A stretch of 37,391 nt of DNA from Euzebyaceae bacterium (GTDB taxonomy: Bacteria; Actinomycetota; Nitriliruptoria; Euzebyales; Egibacteraceae). Under the pieces are notes generated by a model, which was not told the DNA's origin, searched no databases, and was given only the letters and a program-made list of their open reading frames with translations. The translations under genes were made by a program, and so were the position numbers. Positions 1 through 7,523 of the stretch are shown here, in pieces (position 1 is the first letter of the stretch; the number at the start of each line of letters is the position of its first letter). The DNA lies in assembly GCA_013812395.1 (NCBI GenBank), contig JACCTL010000119.1, positions 1 through 37,391 of the forward strand. The letters run 5' to 3'.

Positions 1-318
1 GACATCGCCGAGGGCGCGCACCGCGTCAAGTCCAACGTCGTCTGCGACGCGCTGCTGCTGGACGAGACCGCCCGCAGCGACACCTACCCGTACATGAACA
101 TTGCCGAGGAGGACGCCCAGATCTCCCACGAGGCCTCGGTGTCGCGCATCGGTGAGGAGCAGCTGTTCTACCTGCAGTCGCGCGGCGTGGCCGAGACCGA
201 GGCGCAGGCGATGATCGTGCGCGGCTTCATCGAGCCGATCGCCAAGGAGCTGCCCATGGAGTACTCGGTCGAGCTGAACCGCCTGATCTCGTTGAACATG
301 GAAGGTTCAGTCGGCTAG
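1..318 (+). CDS. sufB: SufB, Fe-S cluster scaffold subunit, C-terminal part
   Basis: Open from the first base of the window in frame 1, ending at TAG 316-318, so only the last 105 residues are present. They match the end of the SufB beta-helix core and its helical C-terminal domain: the ALLLDETARSDTYPYMNI stretch, the HEASVSRIGEEQLFYLQSRG segment and the closing IVRGFIEPIAKELP region are typical of SufB. In the SufBCD complex SufB carries the nascent Fe-S cluster, with SufD as partner and SufC as ATPase. The sufD paralogue follows after 174 nt, and the rest of the operon lies downstream on the same strand. The 5' part, and any SufR regulator, lie outside the window. Confidence 0.95.
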   Translation, partial: DIAEGAHRVKSNVVCDALLLDETARSDTYPYMNIAEEDAQISHEASVSRIGEEQLFYLQSRGVAETEAQAMIVRGFIEPIAKELPMEYSVELNRLISLNMEGSVG

Positions 319-333
319 TCGGTCTTGCAACGG

Positions 334-405
334 CGGGGTGCCACGACGGCTCCGGGCCGCTGAACCCGCCCGCCCTCCAAGGCCCTCCGCCGTCGCGGCA
401 CCCCG
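334..405 (+). promoter_or_regulatory. Long inverted repeat in the sufB-sufD gap
   Basis: The 16-nt arms 334-349 and 390-405 are complementary at 15 of 16 positions (one A-C mismatch), with a 40-nt loop; G333/C406 extends the stem. A short pyrimidine-rich stretch (ctttccctcc) follows. It could be an intercistronic terminator or attenuator, an mRNA-stabilising hairpin that sets the sufB to downstream ratio, or a DNA-binding site. The sequence does not decide between these. It lies 13 nt after the sufB stop codon. Confidence 0.45.
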
Positions 406-492
406 CTTTCCCTCCGTCTTGCCGTCTGTGCGCCTTTGCGCGGTCAGTGGGCGGTACCACCTCGAATCTCGTAAGGAGCTAGGAACAGCGCA

Positions 493-1812
493 GTGGTGAG
501 GATCAAGGATCTCAGCGAGGAGGATGTGCTCGCGATCTCTGACTTCTATGGGGAGCCGGAGTGGTTGCGGGATCGGCGGCAGGTGGCGTTCAAGGCTTTT
601 GCCGATTTGGAGTGGCCGAACAGCCGCGATGAGGAATGGCGATACACCAATCCCGCGCGCTTGCACTTGGAGCGCCCGGTGTTGCTGGAGGCTGCCGCGA
701 TTCCTGCTCGTCAGGAGGGCATTGTTGCCGGTGCGGTTGGCGCGCTGGCCGGTGAGGTCAGGATCGTCGACGGCGGTGTCGCTCAGGCCGTGGTGGCCGA
801 CGAGGCAACGGCGCAAGGTGTGGTCGTCACCGATCTGGTGACCGCCGCCCACGAGCACGCGGCACTGGTGCAAAGCCACCTTGGCACCGTCGTTGGTGCC
901 GACGCCAAGTTCGAGGCGGCCAACCTCGCGGCGTTCACCAACGGGGCGTTCGCCTACGTGCCCGCCGATGTCGAATTGACCGAGCCGATCGCGATCACCG
1001 TGCAGGCCACCGGCGATGGCAGCGTGCTGCCCCGCGTGTTGATCGTGCTCGGCCCGCACGCGAAAGCCAGCTTCTACGTCGACCACTCGGGCGACGCGCA
1101 GGCCACGGTCATCGAGGTCGTCGAGGTCGTCGTCGCCGAGGGCGCCACCGCTCGCATCGTCAACGCCCAGGACTGGGGCCCGGACGTCGACCACATCGCC
1201 GCCCACACCGGCGTCGTCGGCTCCAACGGCGACTACCGCGGGCTAGAGGTCAACCTCGGCGGACGCACCGTCTACGTGCGGCCCGATGTCCGGCTGGACC
1301 ACCCCGGCGGCAACGGCGAGCTACTCGGCGTCTACTTCTGCGACGAGGGTCAGCAGGTGGAGATGCGCTCGCTGGTGCACCACAATGCCTCGCATACCAC
1401 CTCGGACCTGATGTACAAGGGCGCGCTGCAGGGCGACAGCCGGGCCACCTTCTACGGGACGATCCGCATCGAGGAGCACGCCAAGGCCACCGCCTCAGAC
1501 GAGACGAACCGCAACCTGATCCTGACCGACAAGGCCAGGGCCGACTCGATCCCCGTGCTGGAGATCCTCAACTCCGACGTTGTCCGCTGCGGCCACCACT
1601 CCTCGGTCGGACAGGTCGACGAGCTGCAGATGTTCTACCTGGAGTCGCGTGGCATCCCCCGCGAGGAGGCGGCGCGCCTGCTGGTGTTCGGCTTCTTCGG
1701 GGAGGTCACCGACCGCATCCAGCTGCCCGGGGTCGCCGAGGTGATCCTGGCCGAGGTGGAGCGCGAGGTCCGCTCCGGGCCGACCAACCTGATGGACCAG
1801 CGGCGACGCTGA
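493..1812 (+). CDS. sufD: SufD, Fe-S cluster assembly protein
   Basis: 439-residue SufB/SufD-family protein. The N-terminal WRYTNPARL motif, the central beta-helix repeats (GEVRIVDGGVAQAVV onward) and the C-terminal VRCGHHSSVGQVDELQMFYLESRGI block are characteristic. SufD partners SufB in the SufBC2D scaffold and is implicated in iron acquisition. The start is GTG 493; a second GTG follows directly at 496. AAGGAG at 473-478 lies 14-17 nt upstream, a little far, so the start is moderately certain. The stop (TGA 1810-1812) shares one base with the ATG of the Rieske gene, indicating translational coupling. The first ~250 bases have lower GC and more G/T-ending codons than the rest. Confidence 0.95.
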   Translation: MVRIKDLSEEDVLAISDFYGEPEWLRDRRQVAFKAFADLEWPNSRDEEWRYTNPARLHLERPVLLEAAAIPARQEGIVAGAVGALAGEVRIVDGGVAQAVVADEATAQGVVVTDLVTAAHEHAALVQSHLGTVVGADAKFEAANLAAFTNGAFAYVPADVELTEPIAITVQATGDGSVLPRVLIVLGPHAKASFYVDHSGDAQATVIEVVEVVVAEGATARIVNAQDWGPDVDHIAAHTGVVGSNGDYRGLEVNLGGRTVYVRPDVRLDHPGGNGELLGVYFCDEGQQVEMRSLVHHNASHTTSDLMYKGALQGDSRATFYGTIRIEEHAKATASDETNRNLILTDKARADSIPVLEILNSDVVRCGHHSSVGQVDELQMFYLESRGIPREEAARLLVFGFFGEVTDRIQLPGVAEVILAEVEREVRSGPTNLMDQRRR

Positions 1813-2171
1813 TGGCGTTCGTCAAAGTGGCCAGCCTGGACGAGATTCAGGTGGGAGCGACCCGGCTCGCCGAACTGGCGGAGCCGGTATGCCTGGTGCG
1901 CACCGACGCGCACACAGTCAAGGCGGTCCACGACACCTGCAGTCACCAGCAGTACTCGCTGTGCGAGGGGTGGATCGACCTCGACAGCTCGGGCGGGGGC
2001 GGCTCCGTCGAGTGCTCCCTGCACGGGTCCACCTTCGACCTCGACACCGGCCACCCCGACGCACTGCCGGCGGTCAAGCCCATCCCCGTCTACGCCTGCA
2101 AGGTGGACGACGGCGCGGTGTGGGTGGACATCGACCAACAGCTCAACGACGCACCTGTGCCACGGCACTGA
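1812..2171 (+). CDS. Rieske [2Fe-2S] ferredoxin of the SUF operon
   Basis: 119-residue single-domain Rieske protein. The two cluster-binding loops are visible: C43-S-H45 and C68-S-L-H71, i.e. CxH and CxxH, which give two Cys and two His ligands. It has no signal peptide or membrane segment, so it is a soluble cytoplasmic protein of the small non-haem dioxygenase ferredoxin type. Actinobacterial suf operons commonly carry such a gene between sufD and sufC; an electron-supply role in cluster assembly is inferred from that position, not shown. A Gly-rich insert (residues 61-64) sits between the two loops. The start ATG 1812 overlaps the sufD stop, and sufC begins 17 nt after the stop. Confidence 0.93.
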   Translation: MAFVKVASLDEIQVGATRLAELAEPVCLVRTDAHTVKAVHDTCSHQQYSLCEGWIDLDSSGGGGSVECSLHGSTFDLDTGHPDALPAVKPIPVYACKVDDGAVWVDIDQQLNDAPVPRH

Positions 2172-2188
2172 ACGGAGACCACGAAATC

Positions 2189-2929
2189 ATGACAGAGCTG
2201 GAGATCAAGGGCCTGACCGTCGAGGTCGACGGCAAGCAGATCCTCAAGGGCCTCGACCTGGTCGTCACCAAGGGAGAAACCCACGCGCTGATGGGCCCCA
2301 ACGGCTCGGGCAAGTCAACCCTGGCGTACGCGATCATGGGGCACCCCGCCTACAACGTCACCGACGGCTCGATTCTGGTGCAAGGAACCGACATCGGCGA
2401 GCTGCCGCCCGACGAGCGCGCGAAGATGGGTCTGTTTTTGGCCATGCAGTACCCAACCGAGATTCCCGGCGTCAGTCTGACCAACTTCCTTCGTACCGCC
2501 ATCAACGCCACCCGGGAAGAGGACCTGCCGGTCCGCCAGTTCATGACCTCGCTGCGCGAGCACATGTCCGCGCTGCAGATGGACGAACGCTTCTTGCAGC
2601 GCAACGTCAACGAAGGCTTCTCCGGGGGTGAGAAGAAGCGCTTCGAGATCCTGCAGATGGCGATGCTGCAGCCGCAGATCGCCGTGCTCGACGAGACAGA
2701 CTCCGGGCTGGACGTTGATGCCTTGAAGGTCGTGGCCGAAGGCATCAACCGGCTTCGCGGCCCGCAGCTTGGTGTGCTGCTCATCACCCACTACACACGG
2801 ATCCTGCGCTACATCACCCCCGACCACGTCCACGTCATGGTTGACGGGCGGGTCGTGCAGTCCGGTGGGCCGGAGCTGGCCGCAGAGCTCGAAGAGGGCG
2901 GCTACGAGCACCTGCGGGTTTCGGCCTGA
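2189..2929 (+). CDS. sufC: SufC, ATPase of the SufBCD complex
   Basis: 246-residue ABC-type ATPase. Walker A is GPNGSGKST (residues 36-44), the ABC signature is in FSGGEKKRFEILQM, and Walker B is IAVLDETDSGLD, with the ETDSGLD wording typical of SufC. No membrane segments. It drives conformational changes of SufB/SufD during cluster assembly. The start is ATG 2189, with ACGGAGACC upstream at 2171-2179. The reading frame is open further upstream, back to 1889, but that part overlaps the Rieske gene and has no SufC similarity. A 120-nt gap with a perfect 14-bp inverted repeat separates it from sufS. Confidence 0.96.
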   Translation: MTELEIKGLTVEVDGKQILKGLDLVVTKGETHALMGPNGSGKSTLAYAIMGHPAYNVTDGSILVQGTDIGELPPDERAKMGLFLAMQYPTEIPGVSLTNFLRTAINATREEDLPVRQFMTSLREHMSALQMDERFLQRNVNEGFSGGEKKRFEILQMAMLQPQIAVLDETDSGLDVDALKVVAEGINRLRGPQLGVLLITHYTRILRYITPDHVHVMVDGRVVQSGGPELAAELEEGGYEHLRVSA

Positions 2930-2939
2930 TGGTCTGCCC

Positions 2940-3011
2940 GGTGACCGCGCCATCCGTGGCTCCGCAAACACCCTTTCACGCTGCGCCGCGCATGGCGCGG
3001 TCACCTACCCT
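2940..3011 (+). promoter_or_regulatory. Perfect 14-bp inverted repeat abutting a -10-like hexamer before sufS
   Basis: Arms 2940-2953 (ggtgaccgcgccat) and 2992-3005 (atggcgcggtcacc) are exact reverse complements, with a 38-nt spacer. Immediately after the right arm is TACCCT (3006-3011), which fits the loose actinobacterial -10 pattern TAnnnT and lies 39 nt before the sufS ATG. The arrangement suits either a hairpin terminating or attenuating sufBDC mRNA followed by an internal sufS promoter, or a spaced operator controlling that promoter. No good -35 is seen. Confidence 0.45.
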
Positions 3012-3049
3012 GGACGTTTCGCGCAGGGGTTCGTGAGGATGGTGGCTAG

Positions 3050-4312
3050 ATGACCGCGATGTTGGATGCGTTGGATGTGGAGACGGTTCGGAAGGACTTT
3101 CCGATCCTGGAGCGGCGGGTGCACGGGCGGCCGCTGGTGTACCTGGACTCGGCTGCCACGTCGCAGAAGCCCCAGGCAGTGCTCGACGCCATGGACCGCT
3201 ACTACGAGCAGTCCAACGCCAACGTGCATCGCGGCGTCCATGCGCTGGCCGAGGAGGCCACCGAGGCCTACGAGAGCGCTCGCGGCAAGGTCGCTCGCTT
3301 CGTCGGCGCCGACCCCCGCGGCGTGGTGTTCACCAAGAACGCCACCGAGGCATTCAACGTGCTGGCCTACTCGCTGGCGGCCAACCGGTTGGGGGACGGT
3401 GACATCCTGCTGTCCACGCAGATGGAGCACCACGCCAACCTCGTGCCCTGGCAGCTGGTGCAGCCACGAGCCGGGTTCGAGATCCGCTATGTCCCGGTCA
3501 TGGCTTCGGGGCCCGACGCCGGCACGCTGGACCTTGCCGCCTTCGACGAGATCGTCGCCACCGGCCGGGTGAAGCTGTTGACGGTGACGGCGATGTCCAA
3601 CGTCGTCGGCACCATCAACCCCGTTGCCGACCTCGCTGCTCGGGTGCGTGCCGCCAACGCCGAGGCGGTCGTGGTCGTGGACGGTGCGCAGAGCGTGCCC
3701 CACATGCCTACGGACATGCTCGCGCTGGAAGCCGACTTCTTGTGCTTCTCCGCTCACAAGATGCTGGGCCCGACCGGCATCGGCGTTCTGGCCGGCAAGC
3801 CTGAGCTGCTCGACGACATGCCGCCGTTTCTCGGCGGCGGCGAGATGATCGCCAACGTCACCCTGGAGGGCACGACCTTCAACGAGGTGCCCTACAAGTT
3901 CGAGGCCGGCACGCCGCCGATCGCCGAGGCGGTCGGCCTGGGAGCCGCCGTGGACTACCTGTCGGCGCTGGGCATGGAGTCGGTTCGCGCGCATGAGGTG
4001 GCGCTGCTGGAGCATGTGCTGCCGGCGCTGAACGCCGTCGAGGGCGTCACGGTGCACGGCCCCACGGACCCTTCCCGGCGCGGCGCCGCGGTGAGCTTCG
4101 GGGTGGGAGGGCTGCATCCGCACGACATCGGTACGATCATGGATCGCGAGGGGGTGGCGGTGCGCGCAGGCCATCACTGCGCCAAGCCGCTGGTCCGGGT
4201 GCTGGGCTCGGCCGCCACGACTCGCGCCTCGTTCTATGTCTACAACACCCTCGACGAGGTGCAGGCGCTGATCGACGCGATCGAGACCACCAAGCGCTTC
4301 TTCGCCCGTTAG
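3050..4312 (+). CDS. sufS: SufS, type II cysteine desulfurase
   Basis: 420-residue fold-type I PLP enzyme that takes sulfur from L-cysteine for Fe-S assembly. The PLP lysine is K237 in CFSAHKMLGPTGIG, and the sulfur-accepting cysteine is C377 in RAGHHCAKP, the short-loop form that marks SufS/CsdA-type desulfurases. DSAATSQKP and NVHRGVHALA near the N-terminus and TEAFNVLAYS are also family marks. Start ATG 3050 has GAGG at 3035-3038; ATG 3059 is an alternative. SufU, the Zn-dependent sulfur acceptor that pairs with this class of enzyme, follows 63 nt downstream. Confidence 0.96.
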   Translation: MTAMLDALDVETVRKDFPILERRVHGRPLVYLDSAATSQKPQAVLDAMDRYYEQSNANVHRGVHALAEEATEAYESARGKVARFVGADPRGVVFTKNATEAFNVLAYSLAANRLGDGDILLSTQMEHHANLVPWQLVQPRAGFEIRYVPVMASGPDAGTLDLAAFDEIVATGRVKLLTVTAMSNVVGTINPVADLAARVRAANAEAVVVVDGAQSVPHMPTDMLALEADFLCFSAHKMLGPTGIGVLAGKPELLDDMPPFLGGGEMIANVTLEGTTFNEVPYKFEAGTPPIAEAVGLGAAVDYLSALGMESVRAHEVALLEHVLPALNAVEGVTVHGPTDPSRRGAAVSFGVGGLHPHDIGTIMDREGVAVRAGHHCAKPLVRVLGSAATTRASFYVYNTLDEVQALIDAIETTKRFFAR

Positions 4313-4375
4313 GCGATGCTGTCCATGCCGCTCATGTCATTCCGTCACCGAAGCCGAAGGCGCTAGGACTCGCAG

Positions 4376-4858
4376 ATGTCTTCGTCACTGGACGACCTGT
4401 ACCAAGAAATCATCCTCGACCATTACCGCAAGCCACGGCACCGGGCCGCTGAGCTGGAGCCCCACGACGTCCACGTCCACCACGCCAACCCGTTATGCGG
4501 CGACGAGCTCGACCTGCGCCTGCAGGTGGACTCGACGGGCTCATCGGCGCCCCGGGTCGGGGCGGTGGTCTACGACGGCGACGGCTGCTCGATCTCCATG
4601 GCCAGTGCCTCGGCGATGACCGAGGCGGTCACCGGCCGCGAGCTGGCCGACGCCGACGACCTGGGCGAGGCCTTCCGCCTGATGATGCACGGCGAAGGCC
4701 TCAAGCGGGAGGACGACCTGCTCGACGGGGTCGCCTTCCAAGGCGTGGCCAAGTTCCCGGTGCGGGTGAAGTGCGCACTGCTGGGATGGATGGCCCTCAA
4801 GGACGCAATCGGCACCTATCGCGACGGCAACCAGGAGCATCGAGTGACCCATGAGTGA
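4376..4858 (+). CDS. sufU: SufU, zinc-dependent sulfurtransferase partner of SufS
   Basis: 160-residue IscU-like fold. Three conserved cysteines, C41 (NPLCGD), C71 (GDGCSIS) and C133 (RVKCALL), together with D43, form the SufU zinc site. The longer segment between the second and third Cys (about 60 residues) is as expected for SufU rather than IscU. It opens the zinc site to accept persulfide from SufS. Start ATG 4376 has only a weak purine-rich sequence upstream (GGAC 4365-4368). The stop overlaps the next gene by 8 nt (ATG 4851), so the two are translated together. Confidence 0.94.
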   Translation: MSSSLDDLYQEIILDHYRKPRHRAAELEPHDVHVHHANPLCGDELDLRLQVDSTGSSAPRVGAVVYDGDGCSISMASASAMTEAVTGRELADADDLGEAFRLMMHGEGLKREDDLLDGVAFQGVAKFPVRVKCALLGWMALKDAIGTYRDGNQEHRVTHE

Positions 4859-5276
4859 CACGACGCAAACCACCGACCGCGGCAGCTGGCCCGAGGGTGA
4901 GGAGAGCGACGAAGCTTTTGCAGCCAAGCAAGACTTCGCCGACGTCGCCCTCGACGCCGACGGCATGCCGGCCGAGGACGAGATCCGCATCGCGCTCAAG
5001 GCGGTGATGGACCCCGAGATCGGCATCAACATCGTCGATCTCGGCCTCGTCTACGGCATCGACAAGGCCGACAGCAAGGTGACGGTCACGATGACGTTGA
5101 CCTCGATGGGGTGTCCACTCACCGAGCTCATCCACCAGCAGTGTTCCCTGGTGCTGGCGCGGCTCCCCGGCGTCGATGACGTCGACGTGGACTTCACCTT
5201 CTCCCCGCCGTGGTCGACCGACATGATCTCCGACGAGGCAAGCGACGAGCTGCGCGCGATGGGCTTCAACGTCTGA
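4851..5276 (+). CDS. SufT-like MIP18/DUF59 Fe-S assembly factor
   Basis: 141 residues. An acidic, probably flexible N-terminus (1-40) precedes a MIP18 (DUF59) domain: MDPEIGINIVDLGLVYGI and TLTSMGCPLTELI with its conserved Cys. Such proteins assist maturation of Fe-S proteins and are the usual last member of suf operons; the Cys in the SMGCP loop is the candidate ligand. It overlaps sufU by 8 nt. After its TGA at 5276 the reading frames become confused and no clear terminator hairpin is seen. Confidence 0.9.
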   Translation: MSDTTQTTDRGSWPEGEESDEAFAAKQDFADVALDADGMPAEDEIRIALKAVMDPEIGINIVDLGLVYGIDKADSKVTVTMTLTSMGCPLTELIHQQCSLVLARLPGVDDVDVDFTFSPPWSTDMISDEASDELRAMGFNV

Positions 5277-5289
5277 GGGTCACCGCGGC

Positions 5290-5725
5290 GTCCGCCCACG
5301 GCCGGATCTCCCGTTCGCCCGGTCGTGACACCGTCACCGTCGTCCCGCCGACCCAGTTCGGTTGGCTGCGAACGAGGTGCCTTGGGGCGGTTGTGGCGCT
5401 GCTGGTGGAGGAGCGATTCGAGCTGGAGGTGGAGCTCGGCGCGCGCCCGTGCGCGTGGCCACCCGCCCGCCTGCTGCTGGCCCGTCTTGCTGATCGGGCC
5501 GGCATCCTGCAATGCGGCGCTCGCTGCGCTCGGGCACGGTCCGGTCCGGTGCGCCAACCCACGGTCCGTCTGGATCGACTGGCCGGACGGCTGATCGTCG
5601 ACGCACCCGGACCTCGAGAGCATCGGCGAGTCCTCAGCCGAGCGCTGGCTCGCCGAGCTGGCTGACCCCCACACCTGGGCTCACCCCTGCCCCAGCACAG
5701 CGGCGGCTGCCCTACGAGCTGTGGG
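5290..5725 (+). pseudogene. Unassigned stretch with coding-like fragments in three frames
   Basis: There is no intact gene between the SufT-like stop and about 5749. On the plus strand, protein-like runs jump frame: one frame reads VTVVPPTQFGWLRTRCLGAV then VEERFELEVELGARP (about 5331-5456); a second gives GHGPVRCANPRSVWIDWPDG (about 5535-5594, then stop); a third gives HPDLESIGESSAERWLAELA followed by DPHTWAHPCP (about 5605-5690). Together they look like one gene hit by several small indels. I do not recognise the family. Minus-strand ORFs here are Arg/Ser/Pro-rich shadows. It may once have been continuous with the odd N-terminal part of the following protease ORF. Confidence 0.25.
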
Positions 5726-5748
5726 CGGAGGGGTAGACCGCGAGGTTC

Positions 5749-7279
5749 GTGGACATTCCTCATGGCACCGCCGCTGCTGAGGTCGGCGTCACGGTGGGCG
5801 ACGCTTTGCTCGACGGCGATGTCGAGGGTTGGTGGCAGCGCTGCGGCGCTTCGCCGCAGCTACGGCCGTTGCGGGCGGGACGGCGGCTGCTCACCGGGCC
5901 ACCGGGGCGGCCTCGGACCTTCACCGCGCGCAAGCGGACGGGGCAGATCGTGCGGTGGAGCGAGGCGTTCTCGCAGCGGCGCAGCGAACCGGTCGTCGAC
6001 TGGTATCGCCGTGTATCCGGTTGCGGCTACCTGCGTGTGACCGCGTGGCCCGACACGGGCGAGACCGGGGCAGGGCTGTGCCTGCTCTCACCGATCGAGG
6101 CGACGCCCCGCTCCGGCGGCATAGCGCTGGCACGGTCGGTTGGGTTTCTGACTGATCCGCTGACGTGGGGCTTTGCGCCCGGCGCCGACGCCGCCGCCGT
6201 GCACGACCTCGCCGGGGTAGGCACGGTCGCCAGCCGGATCCGCGAGATCAGGGTCCATGTCGTGACTGTCCCTGTCGGCACGGTCCAGGCAGCCATCGCC
6301 GCCTACGAGGGTCTGCCCGGCGTGGCGTACGCCGAGGCCAACACCGCCTGGAAGACGTTGCGTGCTCCCAACGACCCGCTACTGGAACAGCAGTACCAGG
6401 TCGACCACATCAACGCGGTCGCCGGCTGGAACCGCTACAACAACGCGGTTGACGCCAAGCCCTACGCACCCAACGGCGGCGCGACGCTGGCGATCCTGGA
6501 CTCTGGCATCGACCGCACGCACCCCGAGCTGGCCAGCAAGATCGTCGAGTGCGCCAGCTACCTGACGACGACGGGCAACCGGGTCAACGGGATGTGCCAG
6601 GACTCCAACTTCCACGGCACCTATGTCGCCGGCATCGCTTCGGGGATCGCGAACAACGCCCAGGGCATCGCCGGCATCGGCTTCGACGCAGACCTGCTCG
6701 TCTACCAGGTCTGCACCCTGTTCTGCTTCACTGCGGACTCCGCGTCCGCCATGGTCGACGCCGCGGGCTGACGCCGCCAACTACTCGTTCGGTGGCGCGA
6801 GCCCCAACAACACCAGCCGGCGCGCGGTCGAGTTCGCACACTCCAAGGGGATGCTGCAGGTTGCCTCGGCCGGCAACTCCGGCGACGAGGGGCCCAACAG
6901 CGTTGGCTTCCCCGCCGCCTACCCGAACGTGATCGCCGTCGCGGCGACCGATCGCAACAAGAAGCGAGCCTCCTTCTCCTCCTACGGCCCCGAGGTCGAT
7001 GTGACGGCACCGGGCGTTGGCATCCTGTCGACCATCCCGGGCGGCGGCTACTCCGACCGCTTCAGCGGCACGTCCTTCTCCGGGCCGGCGGTCGCCGGAC
7101 TGGGTGCGCTGCTGCGCAACCTTGGCTTGAACCACAAGCAGGCGGCGAAGGCGATCATCGACGGTGCCAACCCACAAGCGGTGGGCGCGACCGGCTTCAC
7201 CAACAAACACGGGCACGGCATGGCCGATGTCGAGGCCAGCGTCCAACGCGCGCAGCAGATCCTGCGCGCGCAACGCTGA
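5749..7279 (+). pseudogene. Subtilisin-family (S8) serine protease, frameshifted
   Basis: Two ORFs together make an S8 protease. In the first frame (5749-6771), residues ~145-205 resemble an I9-type propeptide (VHVVTVPVGTVQAAIAAYEG, VAYAEAN). The catalytic Asp is D251 in AILDSGIDRTHPE and the His is H289 in NFHGTYVAGIASG. The frame then stops at TGA 6769-6771. The next frame continues with NYSFGG, ASAGNSGDEGPNSVGFPAAY and the catalytic Ser codon at 7073-7075 in FSGTSFSGPAVAG. Removing one G from ggg at 6765-6767 joins the frames, although the joint still looks several residues short of usual S8 spacing. The ~140 residues before the propeptide show no signal peptide and no recognised domain, so the true start is unclear. 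A sequencing indel is possible. Confidence 0.8.
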
Positions 7280-7319
7280 CCGGCGCCGAGCCGCCGGCAT
7301 CGTAGCCGCGGCAGGTCCA

Positions 7320-7341
7320 GGGGGCGGAGCAGCTGGCCCCC
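7320..7341 (+). terminator. Hairpin after the S8 protease
   Basis: Stem gggggc (7320-7325) / gccccc (7336-7341) with a 10-nt loop, 41 nt after the protease stop. It is followed by cttcctgctgctcgttgctg rather than a clean U-tract, so termination is only plausible. An alternative pairing gagcag/ctgctc overlaps it. Confidence 0.3.
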
Positions 7342-7435
7342 CTTCCTGCTGCTCGTTGCTGTGGAGGCGCCGCGGCGGTGGCCGTCGGCCCTCGCCGGCC
7401 CCCGGCTTTGCACTGTCGCCACTGCTCCGCGGCCG

Positions 7436-7464
7436 CTGACCGTCCATGGCGACCCGCGTAGCCT
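7436..7464 (+). promoter_or_regulatory. Candidate sigma-70-type promoter for the moeZ-like gene
   Basis: CTGACC (7436-7441, 4/6 to TTGACA), 17-nt spacer, TAGCCT (7459-7464, TAnnnT pattern). Transcription from about 7471 would give a leader of some 50 nt before the ATG at 7524. Pattern only; no further support. Confidence 0.4.
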
Positions 7465-7523
7465 TGCGGGCAGGTTCCGTCCGCCGGCGGAATGACCCGG
7501 GCCTCGGAGAGGTTGGACCAGGC

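Noticed and set aside
3005-4177. 390-residue ORF on the minus strand opposite sufS
   Set aside because: Rich in His, Arg and Gly, without recognisable motifs, and lying wholly opposite a clear SufS; a GC-rich shadow frame.
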